From: Acidovorax_G lacteus
Lineage (GTDB): Bacteria > Pseudomonadota > Gammaproteobacteria > Burkholderiales > Burkholderiaceae_C
Reading direction: 5' to 3'
Length of the DNA: 64,000 nucleotides
Assembly (NCBI RefSeq): GCF_039540375.1
Contig: NZ_BAABEX010000028.1
Coordinates: forward strand, 42,554-106,553
Below the pieces are notes generated by a model, which searched no databases, was not told where the DNA came from, and saw only the letters and a list, made by a program, of their open reading frames with translations. Position 1 is the first letter of the stretch; each line of letters begins with the position of its first letter. A program made the position numbers and the translations under genes. Below are positions 50,958 to 59,778 of this stretch, in pieces.

Positions 50958-53639
50958 ATGCAAGAGAAATACACCCCCCAGGATGTGGAGCGTGCCGCGC
51001 ACGCCCACTGGACCGCCCGCGACGCCTACCGCGTGACGGAAGACGCGAACAAGAAGAAGTTCTACGCCTGCTCCATGCTGCCGTACCCCAGCGGCAAGCT
51101 GCACATGGGCCATGTGCGCAACTACACCATCAACGACATGCTCACGCGCTACCTGCGCATGAACGGCTACAACGTCTTGATGCCCATGGGCTGGGACGCC
51201 TTCGGCCTGCCGGCTGAGAACGCCGCGCTCAAAAACGGCGTGCCCCCGGCCAAGTGGACGTACGAGAACATCGCGTACATGAAGAAGCAGATGCAGGCGA
51301 TGGGGCTGGCCATCGACTGGAGCCGCGAGGTGGCCACCTGCGACCCCGAGTACTACAAGTGGAACCAGTGGCTGTTCCTCAAGATGCTGGAAAAGCGCAT
51401 CGCCTACCGCAAGACCCAGGTGGTGAACTGGGACCCGGTGGACCAGACCGTGCTGGCCAATGAACAGGTGATCGACGGCCGCGGCTGGCGCACCGGTGCG
51501 TTGGTGGAAAAGCGCGAAATTCCCGGCTACTACCTCAAGATCACCGACTACGCCGAAGAGCTGCTGGGCTTTGTGACGGGCGACAAGTTGCCCGGCTGGC
51601 CCGAGCGCGTGAAGCTGATGCAGGAAAACTGGATCGGCAAGAGCGAAGGCGTGCGCTTTGCGTTCACGCACGACATCCAAGGTGACGATGGCGTGCTGAT
51701 CGGCGACGGCAAGATGTACGTGTTCACCACGCGTGCCGACACCATCATGGGCGTGACCTTCTGCGCCGTGGCCCCTGAGCACCCGCTGGCCGCCCATGCC
51801 GCCAAGAGCAACCCGGCGCTCGCTGCGTTCATTGAAGAATGCAAGACCGGTGGCACCACCGAGGCCGAACTGGCCACGCAAGAGAAAAAGGGCGTGCCCA
51901 CAGGCCTGTACGTGACGCACCCGCTCACCGACGAAAAGGTGCAGGTCTGGGTCGGTAACTACGTGCTGATGGGCTATGGCGACGGTGCGGTGATGGGCGT
52001 GCCCGCGCACGACGAGCGCGACTTTGCGTTTGCCCTGAAGTACGGCATCGAGATCAAGCAAGTGGTGCTGGTGGACGGCGAGACGTTCAACTACCACCAG
52101 TGGCAGGACTGGTACGGTGACAAGCAGCGCGGCGTCACCATCAACTCCGACAGCTTCAGCGGCTTGAATTACAAGGACGCCGTGAACGCCGTGGCCCACG
52201 CGCTGGCGCAAAAGGGCCTGGGCGAGAAGAAGACCACCTGGCGCCTGCGCGACTGGGGCATCAGCCGCCAGCGCTACTGGGGCACGCCGATCCCGATCAT
52301 TCATTGCGACGAACATGGCGCGGTGCCTGTGCCGGAAAAAGACCTGCCCGTGGTACTGCCGCAGGACTGCATTCCCGACGGCTCGGGCAACCCGCTGCAC
52401 AAGCACGAAGGCTTCCACGCCGGTGTGACCTGCCCCGTGTGCGGCAAGCCCGCTCGCCGCGAGACGGACACCATGGACACCTTCGTGGACAGCTCGTGGT
52501 ACTTCATGCGGTACTGCGACCCCAAGAACGCCGACGCGATGGTGGCGGGTGGTGCCGACTACTGGATGCCGATGGACCAGTACATCGGCGGCATCGAGCA
52601 CGCCATCCTGCACCTGCTGTACGCGCGCTTCTGGACCAAGGTCATGCGCGATCTGGGCTTGGTCAAGGTCGATGAGCCCTTCACCAAGCTGCTCACGCAG
52701 GGCATGGTGCTCAACCACATCTACAGCCGCCGCAACGAAAAGGGCGGCAAGGAATACTTCTGGCCGCACGACGTGGAGCATGTGCTCGATGAAGGCGGCA
52801 AGATCATCGGCGCCCAGCTCAAGAATGCCGTGGGCGATCTGCCCGTGGGCACGCCCATCGACTACGAGGGCGTGGGCACCATGTCCAAGTCCAAGAACAA
52901 CGGCGTGGACCCGCAGGACTTGATCGAGAAGTACGGCGCCGATACCGCCCGCCTGTACACCATGTTCACCGCCCCGCCCGAGGCCACGCTTGAATGGAAC
53001 GACGCGGCGGTGGAAGGCAGCTACCGCTTCCTGCGTCGGGTGTGGAACTTCGGCATCAAGCTCTCGGGCATCGACCGCGACGCCGCCATGGCCAGCGTGG
53101 CCGGTGCCAGCAGCCTGCAGGACGTACCGTTCGGCAAAGAGGCCAAAGCGCTGCGCCTGGAGATCCACACCGTGCTCAAGCAGGTGGACTACGACTACCA
53201 GCGCATGCAGTACAACACCGTGGTCTCGGGTGCGATGAAGATGATCAACGCGCTCGAGGACTTCAAGGCCATGGACTCGGCGGGTGCCCAGGTGGCGCTG
53301 ATCGAAGGCTTTGGCATCCTGCTGCGCTGCCTGTACCCGGCCACGCCCCACATTGCCCATGCGCTGTGGAGCGACCTGGGCTACGCCGGTGTGCTGGGCG
53401 ACCTGCTGGACGCGCCCTGGCCGCAGGTGGACCCGCAGGCGCTCGCGCAGGACGAGGTCGAGCTGATGCTGCAGATCAACGGCAAGCTGCGCGGCTCCAT
53501 CCTGGTGCCCGCGGCGGCCGACAAGGCGGCCATCGAGCAGATTGCGCTGCAAAGCCCGGTGCTGGCCGCCCATGCGGCCGGCGCGAGCCCCAAGCGCGTG
53601 GTGGTGGTGCCGGGTCGCCTGGTCAACATCGTGGTGTAA
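50958..53639 (+). CDS. leuS: Leucyl-tRNA synthetase
   Basis: 893 residues of class Ia synthetase: class motif HIGH as PYPSGKLHMGHVRNY, WDAFGLPAENAALKNG, the editing domain with TTRADTIMGVTF and GVPAHDERDFAFA, and KMSKS as GTMSKSKNNGVDPQ. It is slightly longer than the 860-residue E. coli enzyme. The only -10-like TAAAAT lies 195 bp upstream (50758). First gene of the usual leuS-lptE-holA set. Confidence 0.97.
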   Translation: MQEKYTPQDVERAAHAHWTARDAYRVTEDANKKKFYACSMLPYPSGKLHMGHVRNYTINDMLTRYLRMNGYNVLMPMGWDAFGLPAENAALKNGVPPAKWTYENIAYMKKQMQAMGLAIDWSREVATCDPEYYKWNQWLFLKMLEKRIAYRKTQVVNWDPVDQTVLANEQVIDGRGWRTGALVEKREIPGYYLKITDYAEELLGFVTGDKLPGWPERVKLMQENWIGKSEGVRFAFTHDIQGDDGVLIGDGKMYVFTTRADTIMGVTFCAVAPEHPLAAHAAKSNPALAAFIEECKTGGTTEAELATQEKKGVPTGLYVTHPLTDEKVQVWVGNYVLMGYGDGAVMGVPAHDERDFAFALKYGIEIKQVVLVDGETFNYHQWQDWYGDKQRGVTINSDSFSGLNYKDAVNAVAHALAQKGLGEKKTTWRLRDWGISRQRYWGTPIPIIHCDEHGAVPVPEKDLPVVLPQDCIPDGSGNPLHKHEGFHAGVTCPVCGKPARRETDTMDTFVDSSWYFMRYCDPKNADAMVAGGADYWMPMDQYIGGIEHAILHLLYARFWTKVMRDLGLVKVDEPFTKLLTQGMVLNHIYSRRNEKGGKEYFWPHDVEHVLDEGGKIIGAQLKNAVGDLPVGTPIDYEGVGTMSKSKNNGVDPQDLIEKYGADTARLYTMFTAPPEATLEWNDAAVEGSYRFLRRVWNFGIKLSGIDRDAAMASVAGASSLQDVPFGKEAKALRLEIHTVLKQVDYDYQRMQYNTVVSGAMKMINALEDFKAMDSAGAQVALIEGFGILLRCLYPATPHIAHALWSDLGYAGVLGDLLDAPWPQVDPQALAQDEVELMLQINGKLRGSILVPAAADKAAIEQIALQSPVLAAHAAGASPKRVVVVPGRLVNIVV

Positions 53640-53692
53640 GCACACGGCCGTGCCCGGGCGCACCGCTGCCGGGCCGGCCCACAAGGATTCAC

Positions 53693-54193
53693 ATGCACCG
53701 ACGCCGATTGCTTGGGGCTCTGGTACCGCTGCTGGCCGTGGCCGGCTGCGGTTTTCGCCTGCGGGGCGTGCCTGATTTCGCGTTCGACTCACTGCACATT
53801 GCAGCGCCTGCGGGCTCGGGGCTGGCACGCGAGCTGCAGCGCACGCTCGAAGGCGCGGGCAGTCCGCTGCGCATCACGCGCGACACGGGAGCCCAGCCGG
53901 GCGCGCAGGCCACGCTCGACCTGCTGGCCGAGCAGCGCGAGCGTGTGGTCGTGGGGCAAAACGTGGCCGGGCAGGTGCGGGAGCTGCAACTGCGGCTGCG
54001 CATCCGCTTCCGGCTGCGCCGCGCCGACGGCACCGAGTGGATTCCCGAGACCGAGCTGCTGCAGCAGCGCGACATCAGCTACACCGAAACCGCCGCGCTG
54101 TCGAAAGAGGCCGAAGAGGCCCTGCTGTTCCGCAACATGCAGACCGACTTGGTGCAGCAGCTCACACGCCGCCTGGCGGCGATCAAGCCCTGA
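53693..54193 (+). CDS. lptE: LPS-assembly lipoprotein LptE
   Basis: 166 residues: a basic signal with lipobox VAGC (RRLLGALVPLLAVAGCGFRL), then RGVPDFAFDSLHIAAPAGSG, a beta-rich middle (RERVVVGQNVAGQVRELQLR), EWIPETELLQQRDISYTET and EEALLFRNMQTDLVQQLTRR. It plugs LptD in the outer membrane. It starts 53 bp after leuS. A hairpin without T-run (AGAGGCC/GGCCTCT, 54197-54215) follows. Confidence 0.92.
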   Translation: MHRRRLLGALVPLLAVAGCGFRLRGVPDFAFDSLHIAAPAGSGLARELQRTLEGAGSPLRITRDTGAQPGAQATLDLLAEQRERVVVGQNVAGQVRELQLRLRIRFRLRRADGTEWIPETELLQQRDISYTETAALSKEAEEALLFRNMQTDLVQQLTRRLAAIKP

Positions 54194-54228
54194 CTCAGAG
54201 GCCAAAATGGCCTCTCATGACCCGCAGT

Positions 54229-54257
54229 CAAGCACGAGCAGCTATTAATTTAATAGC
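54229..54257 (+). repeat. Short palindromic repeat, half copy
   Basis: CAAGCACGAGCAGCTATTAA then TTTAATAGC: one stem arm plus a perfect GCTATTAA/TTTAATAGC hairpin. It sits between lptE and the inserted arginase gene. Confidence 0.85.
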
Positions 54258-54332
54258 AAGCAGGCTGCGAATCCGTTGCCGGTCGGTGCGGCTGGCAGGC
54301 CTGCCGACCAGGCGTCCGCGCGCTGCGGCCTC

Positions 54333-55283
54333 TCACGCGGGCCGCGTGCGCATGAGCGTGCTTTTGCCGAACAGCGACTCGACCAGGTCCACCGCCAGCA
54401 GTGCGGTCTTGTTGCGCACGTCCAGCGCGGGGTTCAGCTCCATGATGTCCAGCGATGCGAGCTGGCCGCAGTCGGCAACCATCTCCATGCACAGCTGCGC
54501 CTCGCGGTAGGTGGGGCCGCCCGGAATGGTGGTGCCCACGCCCGGCGCAATGTCGGGGTCGAGAAAGTCCACGTCAAAGCTCACGTGCAGGTGGGTGTTG
54601 GCGTCCACGCCGTCGAGCGCGCGCTCCATGGTCTGGCGCATGCCCACCTCGTCGATGAAGCGCATGTCGAACACCTCCAGCCCTTGCGCGTGCACAAAGC
54701 GCTTTTCGCCTGGGTCCACGCTGCGGATGCCGATCTGCCGGATCTGCTCGGTGCGCAGCGCCGGGCTGCCGGCGGGCATGTTCGCAAGCTGGGTCAGGGC
54801 CTCGGGGCCAAAGCCGAACAGACAGGCCACGGGCATGCCGTGCACGTTGCCGCTGGGCGTGAGCGCGCTGGTGTTGAAGTCGGCATGGGCGTCGAGCCAC
54901 AGCACCCGCAGCTTGCGCCCGGTGTCGGCGCAGTGCCGTGCCACAGCGCTGATGCTGCCCACGGCCAGGCAGTGGTCGCCGCCCATCAGGATGGGCAGGT
55001 GGCCCAACGCCAGCTCGGCGGCTACGGCATCGCGCACGCGCCGGTTCCACTCGACCACCTCGCGCAGGTGGCGGTAGCCGTCCTCTGGCGGCTGCCAGGG
55101 GTTGGCCGGGCCGGACAGGTTGCCGCGGTCCAGCACCGTGAGGCCGTGGCTTTCCAGGGCCGGTTGCAGGCCGGCCACGCGCAGGGCTTCGGGGCCCATG
55201 GAGGCGCCCCGGGCACCCGCGCCCACGTCGGTAGGGGCGCCGATCAGGCTGGCAATGCGGGGGGCGGCGGCAGGGCGGGACAT
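54333..55283 (-). CDS. rocF: Arginase (ureohydrolase family)
   Basis: A 316-residue binuclear manganese enzyme: ASLIGAPTDVGAGARGASMG, metal motifs ILMGGDHCLAVGSISA, LWLDAHADFN, and HVSFDVDFLDPDIAPGVGTT, with SGNVHGMPVA for substrate binding. These fit arginase of the RocF type better than agmatinase. ATG 55283 was chosen; the frame is open upstream but unrelated. It reads against lptE and holA, which are normally adjacent. It would release ornithine and urea from arginine. Confidence 0.92.
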   Translation of the reverse strand: MSRPAAAPRIASLIGAPTDVGAGARGASMGPEALRVAGLQPALESHGLTVLDRGNLSGPANPWQPPEDGYRHLREVVEWNRRVRDAVAAELALGHLPILMGGDHCLAVGSISAVARHCADTGRKLRVLWLDAHADFNTSALTPSGNVHGMPVACLFGFGPEALTQLANMPAGSPALRTEQIRQIGIRSVDPGEKRFVHAQGLEVFDMRFIDEVGMRQTMERALDGVDANTHLHVSFDVDFLDPDIAPGVGTTIPGGPTYREAQLCMEMVADCGQLASLDIMELNPALDVRNKTALLAVDLVESLFGKSTLMRTRPA

Positions 55284-55429
55284 GGTGGTCAGGCGTTCCA
55301 AAAGCAGGGTGGGGCAACGGAGGGGCCCGGCAGGCCGCGCAGCGGGTGGCCGCGCGTGCCAGGGCAGCCGTGATTGTGACGGCAAGCGTGCGCGCCGGGG
55401 CCGCGCAGGGCAGGCGATAGACTCGGCGC

Positions 55430-56509
55430 ATGCAGACCACCCTGGAGCAGCTTCCTTCCCTGTTGCAACGCCGTCTCGCGCCCTTGTATGTGCTGCACGG
55501 CGACGAGCCCCTGCTGGTGCAGGAAGCCGCCGACGCCATCCGCGCCGCAGCGCGGGCGCAGGGCTACACCGAGCGCAGCGCGCATGTGGTGTCGGGCGCG
55601 CACTTCGACTGGAGCGGCGTGCTCGCCGCTGCGGGCAGCATGAGCCTGTTCAGCGACCGGTTGCTGCTGGAAGTGCGCATCCCGTCGGGCAAGCCGGGCA
55701 AGGACGGCGCGGTGGCCCTGCAGCAACTGGCCGCCCAGGCCCCGGCCCAGGACAGTACGCTCACCGTGGTCCTGCTGCCCCGGCTGGACAAGGCCACGCG
55801 CAGCAGCGCCTGGTTCAGCGCGCTCGAAGCGCACGGCACCAGCGTCGCCCTCGAACCCGTGGAGCGTGCCCAGCTCCCCGCCTGGATCGCCCAGCGCCTG
55901 GCGCGCCAGGGCCAGCGCGTGGCTGCGGGCGAAGAAGGCCAGCGGGCGCTGCAGTTTTTTGCCGACCGCGTGGAGGGCAACCTGCTCGCGGCGCACCAGG
56001 AGATCCAGAAGCTCGCGCTGCTCTACCCCGAGGGCGAACTGGGGCTGGAGCAGATCCAGGCCGCCGTGCTCAACGTGGCGCGCTACGACGTGCAAAAGCT
56101 CGCGCTGGCCGCGCTGGCGGGCCAGGCGGCGCGCGTGCAGCGCATGCTCGAAGGCCTGCAGGCCGAAGGCGAGGCCGCAGTGCTGGTGCACTGGACGCTG
56201 GCCGACGACATCCGCGCGCTCAAGCGCGTAAAAGACGCGCTGGCCGCGGGCCGCCCCCTGCCCATGGCGCTGCGTGAGCAGCGTGTGTGGGGCGCCAAAG
56301 AGCGCCTGTACGAGCGGGTGTTGCCGCGGCTGTCTGAGCGGCAGATCACGCGGCTGCTGGTGCACGCGCACCAGGTGGACGGCATCGTCAAAGGCTTGCC
56401 CGTACCCGGCTGGCCGGCCGATCCGTGGCTGGCCCTGCAGCGCCTGGCCCTGCAGTTCAGCCGTTGCTGTGCCGAGGCGCAGGGCGGGGCGGTCAGGCCC
56501 ACGCGTTGA
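55430..56509 (+). CDS. holA: DNA polymerase III subunit delta
   Basis: 359 residues: LLQRRLAPLYVLHGDEPLLV is the clamp-loader start, followed by SMSLFSDRLLLEVRIPSGKP, FFADRVEGNLLAAHQEIQKL, and a C-terminal helical domain (ITRLLVHAHQVDGIVKGLPV). It opens the beta clamp. A GATAGACTC stretch lies just before the ATG, as also before dacB. Confidence 0.94.
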   Translation: MQTTLEQLPSLLQRRLAPLYVLHGDEPLLVQEAADAIRAAARAQGYTERSAHVVSGAHFDWSGVLAAAGSMSLFSDRLLLEVRIPSGKPGKDGAVALQQLAAQAPAQDSTLTVVLLPRLDKATRSSAWFSALEAHGTSVALEPVERAQLPAWIAQRLARQGQRVAAGEEGQRALQFFADRVEGNLLAAHQEIQKLALLYPEGELGLEQIQAAVLNVARYDVQKLALAALAGQAARVQRMLEGLQAEGEAAVLVHWTLADDIRALKRVKDALAAGRPLPMALREQRVWGAKERLYERVLPRLSERQITRLLVHAHQVDGIVKGLPVPGWPADPWLALQRLALQFSRCCAEAQGGAVRPTR

Positions 56510-56589
56510 GGCTGGCACGTTAAGGCCGACGCGGTACGGCCGGTACGTTCAGGCCGCCGCGCCCGTCGGCCGCGCAGCCCGGGGGGTGC

Positions 56590-56871
56590 TCAGGCGGCGG
56601 TGCTGCGCAGCACGCGGCGGGCGGCGTCCACCCATTGCTGCAGGCTGTCGACCAGTGCTTCCTGGCTGAACGAGCAGCTTTCCTGGTTGAACAGCGCGCC
56701 GGATTCGAGCCGGTCCAGCAGGTTGTGCAGCACGGTTTCAAACTGCGGCGGCAGGTCGGCCCACAGCGCGGGCTGCGCGCGCGTGGCCTGGCTCCAGGCG
56801 GCGGCGTCGGCACCATCGCGCAGGGCTTGCAGGCGGGATTCCAGATCGTCGAGCAGGGCAGGGGTGGGCAT
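56590..56871 (-). CDS. Conserved hypothetical protein, 93 residues
   Basis: A small acidic, all-alpha-looking protein: PTPALLDDLESRLQALRDGA, LPPQFETVLHNLLDRLESGA and SFSQEALVDSLQQWVDAARR. No signal peptide or membrane segment. It lies on the minus strand between holA and proA. I do not recognise a named family; codon use and a plausible hydrophobic/helical pattern favour a real gene over an antisense frame. Confidence 0.6.
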   Translation of the reverse strand: MPTPALLDDLESRLQALRDGADAAAWSQATRAQPALWADLPPQFETVLHNLLDRLESGALFNQESCSFSQEALVDSLQQWVDAARRVLRSTAA

Positions 56872-56953
56872 GGGCGCCGATGGTAGCCGTTTTGCCGCCC
56901 GGCCCGGGCCGCAAGGCCCCAGGGCGAATAGGCGGTTCTGCCAGAATGCCGGG

Positions 56954-58234
56954 ATGAGCGAACTCTCCGTACCGGATCTGATGCGCCAGATGGGCGAGCA
57001 GGCGAAAACCGCCTCAGCGCTGATGGCCAAAGCCTCCCCCGCCACCAAGAACAAAGCCCTGCTGGGCATTGCCCGCCGCCTGCGCAGCGCTGGCGCAGCC
57101 CTGCAGGCCGACAACGAGCGCGACCTGGCGCGCGCCCGGGCCGCCGGTCTGGCCGCCCCCATGGTAGACCGCCTCAAGCTCAGCCCCGCAGTGCTCGAAA
57201 CCTGCGCCCAGGGCTGCGAACAGTTGGCGGCCATGCCCGACATCATTGGCGAGATTTCGGGCCTGCAGCAGCAGCCCAGCGGCATCCGCGTGGGCCGCAT
57301 GCGCGTGCCGATTGGCGTGTTCGGCATGATTTACGAAAGCCGTCCCAACGTGACCATCGAGGCGGCCAGCCTGGGCATCAAGAGTGGCAACGCCTGCATT
57401 TTGCGCGGGGGCTCTGAGGCCATCGATTCCAACCGCGCGCTCGCGCGGCTGGTGGAAGAAGCGCTGGAAGAAGCCGGCCTGCCGCGCACGGCCGTGCAAC
57501 TGGTGCCCACCACCGACCGCGAGGCGGTGGGCCATCTGGTGGCCATGCCCGAGTTTGTGGACGTGATCATCCCCCGCGGCGGCAAGGGCCTGATCGAGCG
57601 CATCAGCCGTGAGGCCAAGGTGCCCGTGATCAAGCACCTGGACGGCAACTGCCACACCTACGTGGACGACCCCTGCGACCTGGACATGGCCGTGCGCGTG
57701 GCCGACAACGCCAAAACCCAGAAGTACAGCCCCTGCAACGCGAGCGAAGGCCTGCTGGTGGCCCGCGGCGTCGCGGCGCAGTTTCTGCCGCGCATCGGTG
57801 CCGTGTACGCGGCCAAGGGCGTGGAGATGCGCTGCTGCCCCGAAGCGCTGGCGCTGCTGGCGCCGGTGCCCGGTGCCACGCTGGTGCCGGCCACCGAGCA
57901 GGACTGGTTCGAGGAATACCTGGCACCCATCATCAGCATCAAGGTGGTGGCCGGCGTGGACGAGGCGATTGCGCACATCAACCACTACTCCAGCCACCAC
58001 ACCGACGCCATCCTGACCACGCACCACGGGCATGCGCAGCGCTTCTTGCGCGAGGTGGATTCGTCGAGCGTGATGGTGAACGCCAGCACGCGCTTTGCCG
58101 ACGGATTCGAGTACGGCCTGGGGGCCGAAATCGGCATCAGCACCGACAAGTTCCACGCGCGCGGGCCCGTGGGGCTCGAAGGGCTGACCTCGCTCAAGTA
58201 CGTGGTGCTGGGCGAAGGCGAAGTGCGGGGCTGA
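56954..58234 (+). CDS. proA: Gamma-glutamyl phosphate reductase
   Basis: A 426-residue aldehyde-dehydrogenase-fold enzyme: MRQMGEQAKTASALMAKASP, RVPIGVFGMIYESRPNVTIE, IIPRGGKGLIERISREAKVP, the catalytic Cys in QKYSPCNASEGLLV, and VMVNASTRFADGFEYGLGAE with IGISTDKFHARGPVGLEGLT. It reduces glutamyl-5-phosphate in proline synthesis. proB is not in the window. Confidence 0.96.
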   Translation: MSELSVPDLMRQMGEQAKTASALMAKASPATKNKALLGIARRLRSAGAALQADNERDLARARAAGLAAPMVDRLKLSPAVLETCAQGCEQLAAMPDIIGEISGLQQQPSGIRVGRMRVPIGVFGMIYESRPNVTIEAASLGIKSGNACILRGGSEAIDSNRALARLVEEALEEAGLPRTAVQLVPTTDREAVGHLVAMPEFVDVIIPRGGKGLIERISREAKVPVIKHLDGNCHTYVDDPCDLDMAVRVADNAKTQKYSPCNASEGLLVARGVAAQFLPRIGAVYAAKGVEMRCCPEALALLAPVPGATLVPATEQDWFEEYLAPIISIKVVAGVDEAIAHINHYSSHHTDAILTTHHGHAQRFLREVDSSSVMVNASTRFADGFEYGLGAEIGISTDKFHARGPVGLEGLTSLKYVVLGEGEVRG

Positions 58235-58235
58235 T

Positions 58236-58267
58236 TTGCTCCTGTCTTGATAGCTTGTCGTGCTTGT
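58236..58267 (+). repeat. Short palindromic repeat, degenerate half copy
   Basis: TTTGCT, seven bases, TGATAGCTTGTCGTGCTTG, directly after the proA stop and before trkA. Only one stem arm is present. Confidence 0.6.
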
Positions 58268-58294
58268 CTGCGCTGGGCTGGGGGCTGAAACGGC

Positions 58295-59743
58295 ATGAAA
58301 ATCATCATCCTGGGCGCAGGCCGTGTGGGCGAGAGCGTGGCCGACAGCCTGGTGTCTGAGCGCAACGACATCACGGTGATCGACACCGACGCCCAACGCC
58401 TGCGCGACCTGGAGTCGCGCTTTGACTTGCGCGGCGTGGTGGGCAGCGGCATCGAGCCCGCCGTGCTGGCCGAGGCCGGTGCGCAGGACGCCGACATGCT
58501 CATCGCTTGCGCCGCGCAGGACGAGACCAACCTCGTGTGCTGCAAGCTGGCGCAGGCGCTGTTCAACATCCCCACCCGCATTGCGCGCGTGCGCTCGGGG
58601 GGCTACCGCGACGACCCGCGGCTCATGGGCCACGAGGGCTTTGCGGTGGACCGCATCATCTGCCCCGAAGAGTCGCTGATGCGCTACATCAGCAAACTCA
58701 TCGAGTACCCCGAGGCCCTGCAGGTGCGCGAGTTTGCAGGGGGACGCGCCTGCCTGGTGTCGGTGCGCGCGCGGCCAGGTGCGCCGCTGGTGGAGCAGAC
58801 CATCGGCGACCTGCGTGCGGCCTCGCCCGACGTCGAGCTGCGCGTGGTGGCGGTGTACCGCCGTTTTGCCGACGAGCCCGACCGTTTCATCGCCTGCGAC
58901 GGCAAGACGCGGGTGGAGCCGGGCGACGAGGTGTTTGTGCTGGCCGACAGCCGCCACGTGGCGCAGGTGCTGTCCATCGTGCACGGGCCCGGGCATTCGA
59001 GCCGCCCTGTGCGGCGGCTCATGATTGCCGGAGGCGGGCAGGTGGGCCTGCGCCTGGCGCGCATGCTGGGCGACGACCCGGCGCGGTTTCACATCAAGAT
59101 CATCGAAGACCGCCCCGAGCGCTGTGTGCAGCTGGCGGCGCAGTTGCCGCCGCAGGTGTTGGTGCTGGAGGGCGACACCACCGACGAGGACCTGCTGGGC
59201 GACGAGGGCATTGACGAGGTGGACCTGTTCCTCGCGCTGACCGACGACGACGAGGACAACATCATGTCCTGCCTGCTGGCCAAGCGCATGGGTGCGCGGC
59301 GCGTGCTGGCGCTCATCAACCGCCGCAGCTATGCCGACCTGATGCACGGCACGCAGATCGACATTGCGCTGTCGCCCGCGCAGGCCATGCTGGGCGAGCT
59401 GCTCGCCTATGTGCGGCAGGGGGATGTGCAGGCCGTGCACAGCCTGCGCCGCGGCGTGGCCGAGGCTCTTGAGATCGTGGCCCGCGGCGACCGCAAAAGC
59501 TCTCGCGTGGTGGGCCGCAAGGTGAGCGATCTGGCGCTGCCGCGCGATGTGCACATGGGGCTCATCGTGCGTGGTCTGCCTTCATCGCCCGGGGCGGCCG
59601 CACCGCTGGCGGAGCCCGAGGTCATCATTCCACGCAGCTCCACCGTGATCGAGACCGACGACCATGTGGTGTTCTTTCTGCCCAACAAGCGCCTGGTGCG
59701 CGAAGTGGAAAAGCTCTTCCGCGTGAGCGCTACGTTTTTTTGA
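58295..59743 (+). CDS. trkA: Trk potassium uptake regulator TrkA
   Basis: 482 residues with two RCK modules: Rossmann motif one KIIILGAGRVGESVADSLVS, first RCK_C region near GAPLVEQTIGDLRAASPDVE, Rossmann motif two RLMIAGGGQVGLRLARMLGD, and a C-terminal RCK_C with DHVVFFLPNKRLVREVEKLF. It binds NAD(H) and gates TrkH from the cytoplasm. trkH begins 35 bp later. Confidence 0.95.
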   Translation: MKIIILGAGRVGESVADSLVSERNDITVIDTDAQRLRDLESRFDLRGVVGSGIEPAVLAEAGAQDADMLIACAAQDETNLVCCKLAQALFNIPTRIARVRSGGYRDDPRLMGHEGFAVDRIICPEESLMRYISKLIEYPEALQVREFAGGRACLVSVRARPGAPLVEQTIGDLRAASPDVELRVVAVYRRFADEPDRFIACDGKTRVEPGDEVFVLADSRHVAQVLSIVHGPGHSSRPVRRLMIAGGGQVGLRLARMLGDDPARFHIKIIEDRPERCVQLAAQLPPQVLVLEGDTTDEDLLGDEGIDEVDLFLALTDDDEDNIMSCLLAKRMGARRVLALINRRSYADLMHGTQIDIALSPAQAMLGELLAYVRQGDVQAVHSLRRGVAEALEIVARGDRKSSRVVGRKVSDLALPRDVHMGLIVRGLPSSPGAAAPLAEPEVIIPRSSTVIETDDHVVFFLPNKRLVREVEKLFRVSATFF

Positions 59744-59778
59744 GCGCGCGCGCCCCCAACGTTTTCAGGGCCTGACGG

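Noticed and set aside
50802..53828. A ~1000-codon minus-strand open frame opposite leuS
   Set aside because: Antisense to a canonical leuS; His/Gly/Val-rich translation without family features.
54197..54215. AGAGGCC/GGCCTCT hairpin as a terminator of lptE
   Set aside because: A plausible stem but no U-tract, so not annotated as a terminator.
57014..59554. A ~850-codon minus-strand open frame opposite proA and trkA
   Set aside because: Spans two unrelated genes on the other strand and has no domain signal.
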